64,000 nt of DNA from Saccharopolyspora phatthalungensis (GCF_014203395.1 NZ_JACHIW010000002.1:1612001-1676000), one strand, 5' to 3'; shown: positions 26,093 to 35,074, counted from the stretch's first letter. Made by a program: numbers and translations. Notes: generated by a model from the letters alone, not told the origin.

Positions 26093-26520
26093 GTTCCGAA
26101 CTTCCCGAGCCGGTCGGTGGTGGTTGCAACGCTGAGACCCGTCAGCTACCGCAGCGCTTCGTGTCGTCGCGGACGTCCCTCAGCGGGTGCCGATACCTCT
26201 GGAGAGGGCCGGCGTATGTGCCCGCGACCACGGCCCCATACGCCGCATCACTTCGAGGAAACCTTTATTTCTCAACAGACTCTGCCGGGTTGTTCTTGCT
26301 GACTTTCTCGGCACGCGTCCTGACGCTGATCGAGATCTGCGATGAGAAGAAGGACAATCGGTGCACGGCAGATGCCGTCCGGACACGCCCGCGTCGCGGC
26401 CCCCCAGGCGATCCCGCGCTGGTGCCCAGCGTGGGCACAGACGCTACCGGGGACCGCTCGCCCATCCAAGAAAACAAGACGCTGCCCATGGGGCAGCACG
26501 ACCAGAAAGCATCGCCATGA
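26089..26520 (+). CDS. Hypothetical protein, fourth of a coupled chain
   Basis: A 143-codon frame from GTG 26089, which overlaps the previous stop (GTGA). It ends at TGA 26518-26520, which overlaps the start of the next gene (ATGA). These two overlaps are the main support. The sequence (VSSELPEPVGGGCNAETRQL...) has no family I know and part of it is low in coding character. It may be partly degenerate. Confidence 0.35.
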   Translation: MSSELPEPVGGGCNAETRQLPQRFVSSRTSLSGCRYLWRGPAYVPATTAPYAASLRGNLYFSTDSAGLFLLTFSARVLTLIEICDEKKDNRCTADAVRTRPRRGPPGDPALVPSVGTDATGDRSPIQENKTLPMGQHDQKASP

Positions 26521-26798
26521 ACGAGTACACCTGGCGGCAGTCCGGGCTGGACGCCCTCAGCCACGCCTTTGCTTCCGAAGGCGGATTCATCCACACCGTC
26601 GAATCCGAATCACAGACCCCAGCTGAAGTTGCGGAGTACCACGTAAGCGCCTGCCGCGAAATGCTCCCGCTGGCATTCGTGATGTACCAAGGCGGCGGCG
26701 CCCCGTGTGAGGTATGCCAAAACGCCACCACATATGAAAAGTCGCCGGAACTCCGCACCGGAAGTGTCATCGATCTGAACCGACAACCCATCCGCTGA
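26517..26798 (+). CDS. Hypothetical 93-residue protein, last of a coupled chain
   Basis: MNEYTWRQSGLDALSHAFAS, a helical middle (AEVAEYHVSACREMLPLAFV) and a PCEVCQNATTYEKSPELRTG segment with a CxxC. Codon use is good and the ORF is likely real. It overlaps the preceding ORF by four bases. Family not recognised; the CxxC in this and in the third ORF hints at small metal-binding proteins that act together. Confidence 0.5.
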   Translation: MNEYTWRQSGLDALSHAFASEGGFIHTVESESQTPAEVAEYHVSACREMLPLAFVMYQGGGAPCEVCQNATTYEKSPELRTGSVIDLNRQPIR

Positions 26799-26899
26799 TT
26801 CAAGCTCCGGCCCGCCGCCGCTGCACTCCCCCTCCCACATCGGCGGCGGGCCGGTCCCGCATGCGCGCACTCGCCGCCGGGACAGAAGAACCCTAAAAC

Positions 26900-27255
26900 T
26901 TGCGGTCGTCACTCGTTGCCGTGCGTGAGAACAGTCTTCGGCGTCTGACCGATTGCCCGCATTTGGGTGATCTCGCCGAGGCCGGCGTAGTTGGGGCCCG
27001 CTATCCGGGCGATCGGCCGCATCGCCACCGTGTTGATCTAGCCATCGACCAGAAGCCCATCGCGGACATGAATGGCGAGGATTTCCGCGCGTGGTGATCG
27101 GCTCCTGGGACAAGTACAACGGCGCCGTGTGCTCGCTGTGGGATGTGGCGCGCGACCGTCGTTTCAACCACTACGTCGAGGTCATCCCCGAGGTACTGAT
27201 GTCTGAGACGGACGCCCTGCTCAACACCTACCTCGACAAACCGCAAGCGTCCTGA
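26900..27255 (+). pseudogene. Possible broken gene of unknown family
   Basis: Two overlapping frames look partly coding. The first gives RRLTDCPHLGDLAEAGVVGA and ends ADMNGEDFRAW. The second, from GTG 27092, gives VVIGSWDKYNGAVCSLWDVA, then VEVIPEVLMSETDALLNTYL and stops at 27255. A one-base shift near 27090 would join EDFR to VVIGSWDKYNG. No family recognised. This may be a frameshifted small gene or only its 3' part may be real. Confidence 0.3.
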
Positions 27256-27336
27256 CCTCGCCGTCGAGTAGGCAGCCGTGGTCAATGGCCATAGTGGACA
27301 GAGGAAGTCGTCCCTTCATGGTGCAATGATCAGCTG

Positions 27337-27582
27337 GTGACGGCTGAGCGTTGTGCTACCCGTGCTGCCGAACCTCGGCCAAGCACTCCGGGCAGAACGG
27401 GTAATGGCGACGCGGGAAGTAACTGCGTCGAAGTCGCTCCGCTGCACGACGGCAGGATCGCCGTACGCAACAGCAAACATCCCGAAGCGGGCGTCGTGTT
27501 CTTCACCCTCGCCGAGATGGACGCCTGGATCAAAGGATGCGAGGTGGGCGAGTTCGACGATCTAGCAGACACGGGTCGATGA
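27337..27582 (+). CDS. DUF397 domain protein
   Basis: 81 residues. The C-terminal two-thirds, GSNCVEVAPLHDGRIAVRNS then KHPEAGVVFFTLAEMDAWIK and GEFDDL, is a clear DUF397 domain (NCVEVA, VRxSK, FTxxEMxAF/W, GEFD). These small proteins are very common in actinomycetes, usually paired with an XRE regulator, and act in morphological and antibiotic control. The partner here would be the frameshifted XRE-TPR gene 3 kb upstream. The first 27 residues do not fit the family and could be altered. Confidence 0.75.
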   Translation: MTAERCATRAAEPRPSTPGRTGNGDAGSNCVEVAPLHDGRIAVRNSKHPEAGVVFFTLAEMDAWIKGCEVGEFDDLADTGR

Positions 27583-28215
27583 TCACTCAGATCGCTCGCA
27601 GCCCTGGCCGCGCGACATGAACCGAGCCCCAGCGACAATTCCGGACGGGAGTCGCGATGCCGCTGAGTAAGCGGCCAATCGGCACGTTTCTTGATCTTGT
27701 GTCGGTCAAGCCCACGTGCCCGGTGGTGGGCCACGGTGGGTAACGATCCCGCCGTGGCCCTACTCCTGCCACGTCTGTGACTCCGGCGGTGACGCCATAG
27801 CAACGGCCAGTCTGCGGCGCTCCCCGGATGACCAAGGCCTGCTCCGGAATGATTTCCAGATTCCGGAAACGGCACGTCTAGGCGGTCGCGTAGGTTTCCG
27901 GGATGGCGGCAAGCTCGGCCCACGGCAGGTCCGACTCGGTGAGGGCGACATTCGATGCGGGCACCCGGGTGTAGTCGGCATTGTTCGCTTCGCTCGACGC
28001 CGGCGGAGATGCCGCCACCAGCGGGGTCCCCCCAAGAGGGATGGACTCGCCTGGAGACCGGCAGCGGACGGCCAGGCGGCCTGTGAAAATGCGCGAGTAG
28101 GCGCCGACCTTCAAGATGTGTGCGCTGGGTTACCGACCCGGCGGAAGAAATCCTACGGGCCTTGCAGCGCAGTCCCCTAACGGTGCTGGTTCGATGCGAC
28201 CGGTGGGAGGAGACG
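27583..28215. other. Stretch without a confident gene
   Basis: About 630 bases between the DUF397 gene and the AI-2E exporter. The only candidate is a 78-codon minus-strand ORF (28114-27878, MKVGAYSRIFTGRLAVRCRS...), which I do not recognise and cannot support. No repeat, tRNA or strong hairpin was seen. Part may be promoter DNA for the exporter. Confidence 0.4.
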
Positions 28216-29325
28216 GTGACGACGGATCCCACCGCCGAGCCCGCCGATGGCGGCGAGCAGCGTTGTGCTGCGGGGACTCATCAGCCCGAGTCACCGGAGC
28301 CGACACGCCGGCCTTCGCCGTTCATCACGGGCATGACAGCGGCGGCCGGCGTGGCGGTGACCTACGGCGTCGTCCAGCTGATCATCACCGCGCGGCAGGT
28401 GCTGATCCTCATCGGTCTGGCCTTTTTCCTCGCGATGAGCTTGGAACCAACGGTGTCGTGGTTGATACGACACCGGCTGCCCAGGTGGACCGCGGTGCTC
28501 AGTGTGCTGGTCGTTGCCGTGGGCGTGGTGGCCGGATTCCTCGCGGCGGCGATCCCGCCCCTGATCACTCAAGCGGGACAGTTCGCCGTGCGGGTGCCGG
28601 AATATCTCAGCAGCCTCCAAGACCCACGAACCACGCTCGGGCGGCTCGATGCCCAGTTCGAGGTCCACCAGCGCGTGCAGCAGCTGCTCAGCGGACAAAG
28701 CGCAACCCTGGCACAGGGACTGCTGGGGGCCGGACAGCTGTTGTTCGGCGTGCTTTCCGGATCGGTCGTCGTCGCGGTGCTCGTGGTGTACTTCCTGGCC
28801 GCGATGCCGAGAATCCTGCAAACGCTGTACCGGCTGGTACCAGCACAGCGGCGGCCCCACGCCATGCGGATCGGCGACGAAGTCTTCGACCAGACCGGTG
28901 GGTACCTGCTCGGCAATCTGATCACCTCCCTGATCGCCGGCACGACCAGCTTCATCTGGTTGGTGATTTTCGGCGTGCCGTTTCCGCTGCTGCTGGCGGT
29001 GCTCGTCGCGCTCCTGGACCTGGTTCCGGTAGCCGGCACCATTCTTGCCGGGGTGATCGTTACGTTGGTCTCCCTGACCGTATCGGTGCCGGTTGCGCTG
29101 GCCACCGTGGCCTTCCTGGTCGTCTACCGGATCGTCGAGGATTACCTACTCGTGCCAAAGATCATCGGCCGGGCCGTGCAGGTGCCTGCCGCCGCCACAG
29201 TCGTCGCCGTCCTGCTCGGTGCCGCTCTGCTGGGAATCATCGGGGCATTGATCGCCATTCCCGTAGCCGCAGTGATCAGGCTCCTCCTGCGCGAGCTCGT
29301 GCAGCCACGCCTGGACCGCGCATGA
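28216..29325 (+). CDS. AI-2E family (PerM-like) transporter
   Basis: 369 residues from GTG 28216, which follows GGGAGGAGAC. Membrane segments are clear: GMTAAAGVAVTYGVVQLIIT, VLILIGLAFFLAMSLEPTVS, TAVLSVLVVAVGVVAGFLAAAI, a soluble region of about 90 residues, then GSVVVAVLVVYFLAAMPRIL, YLLGNLITSLIAGTTSFIW, FPLLLAVLVALLDLVPVAGT and three more. DLVPVxGTIL and EDYLLVPKIIGRAVQVP are family hallmarks. Members export autoinducer-like or other small solutes, or act as Na+/H+ antiporters. The substrate cannot be told from sequence. Confidence 0.9.
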   Translation: MTTDPTAEPADGGEQRCAAGTHQPESPEPTRRPSPFITGMTAAAGVAVTYGVVQLIITARQVLILIGLAFFLAMSLEPTVSWLIRHRLPRWTAVLSVLVVAVGVVAGFLAAAIPPLITQAGQFAVRVPEYLSSLQDPRTTLGRLDAQFEVHQRVQQLLSGQSATLAQGLLGAGQLLFGVLSGSVVVAVLVVYFLAAMPRILQTLYRLVPAQRRPHAMRIGDEVFDQTGGYLLGNLITSLIAGTTSFIWLVIFGVPFPLLLAVLVALLDLVPVAGTILAGVIVTLVSLTVSVPVALATVAFLVVYRIVEDYLLVPKIIGRAVQVPAAATVVAVLLGAALLGIIGALIAIPVAAVIRLLLRELVQPRLDRA

Positions 29326-29524
29326 TGCGCATCGGTTGTCCTTGCGGGCGTGGGCAGTCGAGCGGACGGCGAAACCGCGCAGATGATCTGGGCTGGCGGC
29401 GCTATCGCGTCGATTGATGCGATGTGGGTTTTGGGTACCCGCTGCGTGTCAGCGCGGCTCGTGCGACGCGAGTCGCCAAGTATGCCCGGAAAAGAAACCG
29501 AACACCTCACCGAAGGCGCCAGCC

Positions 29525-30478
29525 ATGACCAGCACCCAGAACGTCCGATCCGGACGCGCCGAGACCTGGCCGAGTCTTCCGGTCGATGAGTGGGCCGCCA
29601 CCCGCGACACACTGCACATGTGGACCCAGATTGTGGGCAAGATTCGCCTGGCGCTGGCACCGATGGTCAACCACTGGTGGCAAGTTCCGCTGTACGTCTC
29701 CCCCCGGGGCCTGACCACCTCGGCGATTCCCTACCGGGCGAACCTCTTCGATATGGAGTTCGATTTCATCGAACACCAGCTGCGGATTCGCTCCAGCGGC
29801 GGCGACCAGCGCCAGGTGGCCCTGGAACCGAAGTCGGTGGCCTCGTTTTATCGCGAGACCACGACGGCGCTCGCCGAGCTCGAGATCGAGGTACCGATCT
29901 GGCCCGACCCCGTCGAGGTGCAGCGTGCCATCCCGTTCGCCGACGACACGAAACACGCCTCCTACAACCCCGAGCACGCCCGGCGGTTCTGGGCGCAACT
30001 CACCGCCGCGCACCAGGTGATCAGCCAGTTCCGGTCCCGGTTCATCGGTAAGACCAGCCCTGTGCACTTCTTCTGGGGTTCCATGGACCTCGCCTGCACC
30101 CGGTTCAGCGGCCGCCCCGCACCACGGCATCCCGGAGGTGCGCTTAACTTGGGCAACTGGGTCATGGTCGAGGCCTACTCCCACGAGCTGTCCAGCTGCG
30201 GATTCTGGCCCGGTGGCAGCCAGGAGGGCACCTTCTACTCCTACGCCTACCCCGAACCCGAGGGCTACGCCGAGCATCCGGTGAAACCACAGGCTGCGGC
30301 CTACAGCACGGAATTCGGCGAGTTCCTTCTGCCGTATGAAGCCGTGCGCACAGCAGCGGACCCCGAGCAGTCCCTGCTCAACTTCCTGCAAACGACCTAC
30401 GAAGCCGCCGCAGACAACGCAAACTGGTACCGCGACGCGCTCGAAGACCGCCCGGAACGCCGCGCCGCACCCCGCTGA
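29525..30478 (+). CDS. DUF5996 family protein
   Basis: 317 residues from ATG 29525. The family signature is plain: WPSLPVDEWAATRDTLHMWT, the QIVGKIRLALAPMVNHWWQV block, YVSPRGLTTSAIPY, HFFWGSMDLACTRFSGRPAP and SHELSSCGFWPGG. It lacks signal peptide and membrane segments. Function in the family is not known to me; the conserved His and Trp residues suggest an enzyme. It appears complete and monocistronic. Confidence 0.88.
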   Translation: MTSTQNVRSGRAETWPSLPVDEWAATRDTLHMWTQIVGKIRLALAPMVNHWWQVPLYVSPRGLTTSAIPYRANLFDMEFDFIEHQLRIRSSGGDQRQVALEPKSVASFYRETTTALAELEIEVPIWPDPVEVQRAIPFADDTKHASYNPEHARRFWAQLTAAHQVISQFRSRFIGKTSPVHFFWGSMDLACTRFSGRPAPRHPGGALNLGNWVMVEAYSHELSSCGFWPGGSQEGTFYSYAYPEPEGYAEHPVKPQAAAYSTEFGEFLLPYEAVRTAADPEQSLLNFLQTTYEAAADNANWYRDALEDRPERRAAPR

Positions 30479-30578
30479 CCGCGCGTCACCACGTTTGGTC
30501 AGCCACCGTGTTCCGAGGACGAACGGCCCAGGTGACCGGGCTTGGGTACGGGCACCCTCGATGGCGGAGGGATGCTTT

Positions 30579-30785
30579 ATGGGCCAGCTCAATGGGAAGG
30601 TCGCCGTGGTTACCGGCGGGTCGGAGGGTATTGGCGCGGCCACTGCTCGGCGTTTCGCCTCGGAAGGGGCGTCCGTGTTCGTCTCCGGGCGACGTCAGGC
30701 CGAGTTGGATACCACGGTGAAGGAGATCAACTCGAAGCACAACGGCGGGCAGGCCATCATCGCAACAAGAAGGAGACACCGATGA
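30579..30785 (+). pseudogene. N-terminal fragment of a short-chain dehydrogenase gene
   Basis: MGQLNGKVAVVTGGSEGIGA, then ATARRFASEGASVFVSGRRQAELDTTVKEIN: the first beta-alpha-beta unit of an SDR with its TGxxxGxG cofactor loop (here TGGSEGIG). The frame ends after about 68 codons in unrelated IIATRRRHR, so the NNAG, Ser-Tyr-Lys and C-terminal parts are gone. The stop overlaps the start of the DUF2255 gene. It cannot be an active enzyme. Confidence 0.78.
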
Positions 30786-31159
30786 GGACGTGGACGAGCA
30801 CCGAACTGAACAAGATCGCGGAAGCGGACGAACTAGAGTTGGCGTCACTGCGCCGCAACGACACGCTGCGAAACCCGGTGACCATCTGGGTCGTCCGCAA
30901 CGACGAGGACCTGTTCGTCCGCGCATACAAGGGACGCGCAAGCTCCTGGTTCCGCGGCACCCAGGTCCGCCACGAAGGCCACATCCAGGCTGGCGGCATC
31001 GACAAGGACGTCACCTTCGTCGAAGAAACCGACGACGACATCAACAACCAGATCGACGACACCTACCGCGCCAAGTACCGCCGCTACGGCGCACGCTACG
31101 TCGACCCCATGGTCAGCCCCGAGGCGCGAGCCACGACGATCAAACTGCTACCGCGCTAA
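30782..31159 (+). CDS. DUF2255 family protein
   Basis: 125 residues from ATG 30782 behind AAGGAG. It has the DUF2255 pattern: WTSTELNKIAEADELELASL, TIWVVRNDEDLFVRAYKGRA, SSWFRGTQVRHEGHIQAGGI and DDTYRAKYRRYGARYVDPMV. The fold resembles small flavin- or F420-binding nitroreductase-like proteins; its job is not known. The sequence is intact. A hairpin that could end transcription lies about 85 bases downstream. Confidence 0.88.
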   Translation: MRTWTSTELNKIAEADELELASLRRNDTLRNPVTIWVVRNDEDLFVRAYKGRASSWFRGTQVRHEGHIQAGGIDKDVTFVEETDDDINNQIDDTYRAKYRRYGARYVDPMVSPEARATTIKLLPR

Positions 31160-31241
31160 AAAGTAGCGTTCCACAACGCCTCTTGATGGACGTTCACCTG
31201 CCCTGCTCTAGGGCATCCGGTCCCTCCCAGCCGGACACAGG

Positions 31242-31280
31242 AACGGCCGCCCACGTCGGGCAGGACGCGGGGGCCGTTTT
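31242..31280. terminator. Candidate terminator hairpin
   Basis: AACGGCC at 31242-31248 pairs with GGCCGTT at 31272-31278, followed by two more T. It lies between the DUF2255 gene and the convergent Imm1 gene, so it could serve both. The loop is long and GC-rich with its own pairing. Confidence 0.45.
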
Positions 31281-31297
31281 CGTGTGCGTGCACCCGG

Positions 31298-31735
31298 TCA
31301 GTAGTAGGGCCCTTCCTGCCACTGCACATTGCTCGGCCTACGCCCTGTGCGGCAGTACTCGAACAGGGCGTCCTGGATCACGTCCAGCGGCAGCAACGTG
31401 TCAGCCGGAAAGTAGTAGTCGGACTGGATATCGAACCGGATTCGCGGCGGGTTCGCCGGTGGTGATTCGGTGCAGGAATCGAAGCAGCCGTCATCCTCAG
31501 AGCCTTCGAAACCCGCCCAGTTAAGCGCCCCGTAGCCCGCAACCGGGTCAGTCGCAATCCGAAGTTGCGAAGGCGGCAACTCGTCGTTGTCCCCGTCCCC
31601 GCATGGCCTGTCCCAAACGTAGAACTTCGATGAGAAGTCGAGGTGTACGTCGCGGACCGCCGCCCGGACCAGCTCCGTGCATTCGCCAGCGGTGTAGGCG
31701 TGGCGTACCGTTTTGTCGATTACCGCCGACACCAC
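31298..31735 (-). CDS. Imm1-family immunity protein
   Basis: 145 residues. The middle reads LPPSQLRIATDPVAGYGALNWAG and the end LPLDVIQDALFEYCRTGRRP then SNVQWQEGPYY; both are typical of Imm1, the immunity family most often paired with SCP1.201-like (DddA-type) deaminase toxins. A fragment of just such a toxin lies directly upstream. Imm1 proteins bind and block their toxin in the cytoplasm. The gene looks intact, so the cell may keep immunity after losing the toxin. Confidence 0.75.
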   Translation of the reverse strand: MVSAVIDKTVRHAYTAGECTELVRAAVRDVHLDFSSKFYVWDRPCGDGDNDELPPSQLRIATDPVAGYGALNWAGFEGSEDDGCFDSCTESPPANPPRIRFDIQSDYYFPADTLLPLDVIQDALFEYCRTGRRPSNVQWQEGPYY

Positions 31736-31754
31736 CAGTTGCGTGGTGCTTGGG

Positions 31755-31952
31755 TCACGGTTGTGCCTTCCCTCTGATAGTCGTTGGACTGTCCTTGTCT
31801 GGGTCCCATACTACGAGCGTTGACCCTTGGGGCAGGATTGACTGAATAGCTGTTTTGCAGTTTGCGTAACCAACACACATCGGGTTGTTGACCACGACCA
31901 CCCCGTACGTCTGCCCCGAGTCGCGCATACGCTGAGCCGCCTTGGTCTCCAC
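31755..31952 (-). pseudogene. C-terminal fragment of an SCP1.201/DddA-like deaminase toxin
   Basis: The minus frame reads VETKAAQRMRDSGQTYGVVV, VNNPMCVGYANCKTAIQSIL, then PQGSTLVVWDP. This matches the last part of the DddA-like cytidine deaminase fold: the helix after the catalytic Glu, the PxC...C zinc pair, and LPxGxxLxV. The usual HVE catalytic motif would be RVE here, because the codon before VE is CGC where CAC (His) is expected. The large N-terminal secretion part is missing, and the frame runs straight into the upstream WXG gene. Immunity gene Imm1 follows. Confidence 0.65.
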
Positions 31953-31983
31953 GCGGAGTGCGTCGCAAAGACACGCACCCGCC

Positions 31984-32286
31984 TTAGACCTCCCAGATAT
32001 TCGTATTCGACCGCACCGCTAATGCCTGATTACCATGCGCAGTCACCAACAGCCGGTGCATCTCGCGGACGTTCTCGCACATGCCTGCCACGGCTAGGTC
32101 CCACTCCTCTTGGGCCGCTTGGTAGGCGTCCGCAGCGTCACCCGACCAAGAACTCAGAAGCCGAGTCACCACGCCTTCGAGCTCGCCGAGCCGGGCATCG
32201 ATCTCGTCGACCGCTCGCCGCAGTGCTTCTTCGCCCGCTTCGAGAGCACGGAAATCCACCGCAATACGGTCCACACGACCTCCCAC
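31984..32286 (-). CDS. WXG100-like (ESAT-6 family) protein
   Basis: 100 residues, all helical. A central SWSG turn (LLSSWSGDAADAYQAAQEEW) is the WxG motif between two long helices. Length and build match WXG100 proteins, which are carried out through the type VII secretion system, alone or as partners of large toxins. Start is GTG 32286 or a later in-frame GTG. It sits between an immunity gene and a deaminase toxin fragment, so it is probably the secretion partner of that toxin. Confidence 0.78.
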   Translation of the reverse strand: MGGRVDRIAVDFRALEAGEEALRRAVDEIDARLGELEGVVTRLLSSWSGDAADAYQAAQEEWDLAVAGMCENVREMHRLLVTAHGNQALAVRSNTNIWEV

Positions 32287-32368
32287 ATCAACTACAACAC
32301 GACCGCATCGCTACCGACGAAGATCGGCAATCCGGCCGGAGTAGTTTGTTCATCAAGTCCGAGCTTCC

Positions 32369-32740
32369 TTACTCCTCGATGCGGAATTCGGGAGGCGTAC
32401 TACTTTGGATCGCGACTTCCCCCCAATCTCCGCCAAGACGGTAGGTGTCGTCGTCGACGGTGAGGAAGTCGATGTTGCCTTGGTCGATCTCATCGTTTGC
32501 GTCGCGATAGGAGGCGTCGGTGCGGCTGATCCAGTCGATGACCGTGGTGCGGGTGAACGAGAGCGTCGCATTCACATAGCAGTACTGCTCATCCGGCGGC
32601 GGGGTATAGCGGGGGTGTTGTTCGGTGAGGACAGCATCCAGGTCAAAGGACAGGGAATCCCTTCCTTCGTGGATACCCAGCACGAAGCTGTCTTCGAGAT
32701 AGACCTCGGCTAGCCCGGGAAGTGTCTGGTAGTCGTTCAT
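32369..32740 (-). CDS. Probable immunity protein (toxin partner)
   Basis: 123 residues from ATG 32740, whose start overlaps the stop of the toxin frame (ATGA). It begins MNDYQTLPGLAEVYLEDSFV and contains FDLDAVLTEQHPRYTPPPDE and FTRTTVIDWISRTDASYRDA; it is acidic and beta-rich, as many immunity proteins are. I recall similar proteins downstream of type VII toxins but cannot name the family. A longer upstream ORF in this frame is antisense to nothing but is toxin sequence read in another frame, so it was not used. Confidence 0.6.
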   Translation of the reverse strand: MNDYQTLPGLAEVYLEDSFVLGIHEGRDSLSFDLDAVLTEQHPRYTPPPDEQYCYVNATLSFTRTTVIDWISRTDASYRDANDEIDQGNIDFLTVDDDTYRLGGDWGEVAIQSSTPPEFRIEE

Positions 32741-33335
32741 GAACCGAGGTCCCAATCGATCGGTGTGTGGTTTCCAGGACTCTTGCGGGCGACCGGGTTG
32801 CCGTTGGGATCGACACGTTGGCCCGCGGCGTTGCGGATCTCGACATGAGGTGTCTCGCTTCCCGGCGCTCTCGGCGTGCCCTGTTTGAGGGTCAGGCGCA
32901 CGACACCATTGTCGTCGACGTATTTGGGTGGCCCGTTCGGTGTCTGCGTCTTGTGCCATCCCTGCTCGTTGGCGTACTGCTCCAGTTCTGTGGCCTTGGG
33001 GACACGGCCGTTCCGAAAGTACGATGGTTTTCCGCGGCTATGCTCAAGCCTTGGCCGATTGCTCCCAGCAATCGGTGAGCGCGCACGAACCCGCCCAACG
33101 CGGCCTGGGCTGCGTTGGCATAGTCTGCGGCGAATTTCTTGCCCGACTGGTCCTGTCCGACTGTCTGGGTAGCGACAGCCAACCGCTGCAGCAGTCGACG
33201 ATGAATGTCCTCGCGCTCGTCCTGCCCGGCCAGGAACCGACGGGCCACCGAATGCATATCCTCGGGACGGACATCGACCGGTGTGGCTGGTCCCGGCTCT
33301 GGCGGGGAGGCGAGCGCTCTTGGATCACTGGTCAC
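32737..33335 (-). pseudogene. Type VII-style polymorphic toxin, internally frameshifted
   Basis: GTG 33335 opens a helical N-terminal part (HSVARRFLAGQDEREDIHRR ... KKFAADYANAAQAALGGFVR) of the WXG-like kind. Near 33020 the match passes to another frame: ATELEQYANEQGWHKTQTPN, YVDDNGVVRLTLKQGTPRAP, GSETPHVEIRNAAGQRVDPN and SPGNHTPIDWDLGS. That C-terminal domain, with its SPGNHTPI ending, is known to me from toxins next to immunity genes; I take it to be a nuclease-type domain but am not sure. A frameshift or an internal deletion joins the two parts, so the toxin is not made as one chain. Confidence 0.55.
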
Positions 33336-33579
33336 ACAGCTACAGTCGATTCGATCAAGACCATCGCAAGATCACCCAACAAGACCAGTCGCGCCGATGA
33401 AGTGTCTCCTTTTGAAGCGAAGCGGTCGACAGCGACAAGCAGCAGCACCTGCACGACTACGCTGCGCCGCCGTAACGCATGTCGAAGGAGACTGCTGGGG
33501 CCATTGCAAGAGATTCCGAAGCAAGCACGTCAATCTGAAGTACTCCTGCGGCGGCCGGTGGCTGTACTCGCGAGAGCCT

Positions 33580-33816
33580 ATGAATGAGGTAGCGGAAGAC
33601 GCCACGGCAGAGTCGGCGCGCGCTTCCACGTTCCGGGCGATCTGCCGCAATCTCGTCCACTCCGAGCCCTTTTCCGGGCCGAAGTTCTCCTGGGGCGATG
33701 GAGAGATCTCCACCGTCTTCGACGACCAAGCCCCGAAGTGGGGCGCGGTGAGCCGTCCGGTGGCATTGGCGACCTCCCATCACGTCGCCTACCTGGCCAC
33801 ACGGACCGCGACATGA
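33580..33816 (+). pseudogene. Unrecognised 3' gene remnant
   Basis: The frame ends TFRAICRNLVHSEPFSGPKF, SWGDGEISTVFDDQAPKWGA, VSRPVALATSHHVAYLATRT. It has coding character and looks like the C-terminus of a larger protein, but I cannot name it. Upstream sequence in this frame is not convincing. It lies between the toxin locus and the AraC gene. The rest of 33336-33995 shows no other gene, only a repeat copy at 33881-33933. Confidence 0.35.
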
Positions 33817-33880
33817 ATGCGCAACCGGCCGCAGGCCAACGAACGTGCAACGTAAAGCTTCTGTTCAGCGTCGACAGCCC

Positions 33881-33933
33881 GCGAAATCGGCGGTCCTGGT
33901 GCGGAGCTGGCGGCGATTTCGCCGACATCGGCG
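33881..33933. repeat. Partial copy of the palindromic repeat found at 53.6 kb
   Basis: From GCGAAATCGGCGGTCCTGGT to GCGATTTCGCCGACATCGGC this follows the 53626-53679 unit with only a few differences. The second arm has lost the GCGCGAAATCG symmetry. Two such units 20 kb apart suggest a dispersed repeat family. Confidence 0.55.
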
Positions 33934-33995
33934 GGAGCGCGACCACGCGATGCACTGGATCTTCTTGCGGCGCAACGGAATTTGCGCTACCTGAA

Positions 33996-34964
33996 TCACT
34001 GTCGAGCCTGCGACGGCGGCATGCCGTAGCGTCGGCGGTACGCTGCGGCGAATCGGCTGGCGCTGGAGAAGCTCCACCGGGCCGCCACGGTGCTTACCGT
34101 CAGCGACGGGTCGTCACGCAGGTCGGCTTCGGCTCGTTGCAGACGAATTCCGATCAGGTACTCCGTCGGCGTGCAGCCGAGCCACTGCCGGAAACCCTCC
34201 TGTAGTCGCCGGATGCTGGTGCCGGCCACCGCCGCCATCTCGCTCGCGGTCCACGCCCGGGCCGGGTCGTCGTGCAGTTGATCCACCACGCGCCTGATCG
34301 CGCGCGGCCGCGGCACGGAACCCGAGCCTGCCTCCGGGTAGCCCGCCAGGAGAAAGCCCGCGGCCAATGCCCCGGCCAGCTGGTCGCGGACGGGACCGCA
34401 TTCACCGAACAGCTCGGAATCGTGCAGGTGGGCCGCTAGGCTTGCGACGAGCTGCCGCCACGCGCGTCCGCGGCCATCGGTCAGTTCCACCTGGTCGGGC
34501 AGGATGCTGCGGACGGTCGCTCGGTCGTCGCCGAGCACTCGTTCGGCCTCGCGGTCGAGCCACGCGCTGTCGAACTTTACGCCGAGCACGGTGCAGGTCG
34601 CGTCCCAGTGGCTGATCAGCGAGGGCGTGTCCGCCCGGAAAACCGTGGCCTGACCGGGAACGGATGTCACGGAGCCGTGCCGGCCCCGGCTCTGCAGGTG
34701 GCCGGTCAGCGGCAGGTTCACCTCGTAGGCGCAGGGGTAGTCGCACGCGATCCGGACGTCGGCGCCCCAACCGACGTGGCCGATCAGCACCGGGCCGAGG
34801 TCGAGCGTGCGCAGGGTCAGGCGGGGATCGCGGCCGCCGCCGATTATCCGCAGCTCGTGCGGAAAGTACGCCGCCGCCACCTCCCGGGATGCCTGGTCCC
34901 AGTCCCGGGGCGCGGAACCACGCCGTGCGCGCATGGCGGGGAGCATACCTGAGGCGCAGGTCAC
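33996..34964 (-). CDS. AraC-family transcriptional regulator of the gco genes
   Basis: 322 residues with an AraC-type ligand-binding N-terminal domain ([20 protein letters not shown]) and a C-terminal double [44 protein letters not shown] and [20 protein letters not shown]. It is divergent from gcoA, with 110 bases between the starts, the usual place for a regulator controlling its neighbour. By analogy with other gco loci it probably switches the operon on in the presence of guaiacol or a related methoxyphenol. Start is GTG 34964; an ATG a few codons in is also possible. Confidence 0.85.
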   Translation of the reverse strand: MTCASGMLPAMRARRGSAPRDWDQASREVAAAYFPHELRIIGGGRDPRLTLRTLDLGPVLIGHVGWGADVRIACDYPCAYEVNLPLTGHLQSRGRHGSVTSVPGQATVFRADTPSLISHWDATCTVLGVKFDSAWLDREAERVLGDDRATVRSILPDQVELTDGRGRAWRQLVASLAAHLHDSELFGECGPVRDQLAGALAAGFLLAGYPEAGSGSVPRPRAIRRVVDQLHDDPARAWTASEMAAVAGTSIRRLQEGFRQWLGCTPTEYLIGIRLQRAEADLRDDPSLTVSTVAARWSFSSASRFAAAYRRRYGMPPSQARQ

Positions 34965-35074
34965 AAAATCGCCGCGCGATCCGTGCCGTCGCCGCGCGAA
35001 TCGTGTCGCTCACCCGTCTCCACCGATCTACCGTCCCGTGCCATCCCGGACAACGACGTGGGAGGAGACGATCA

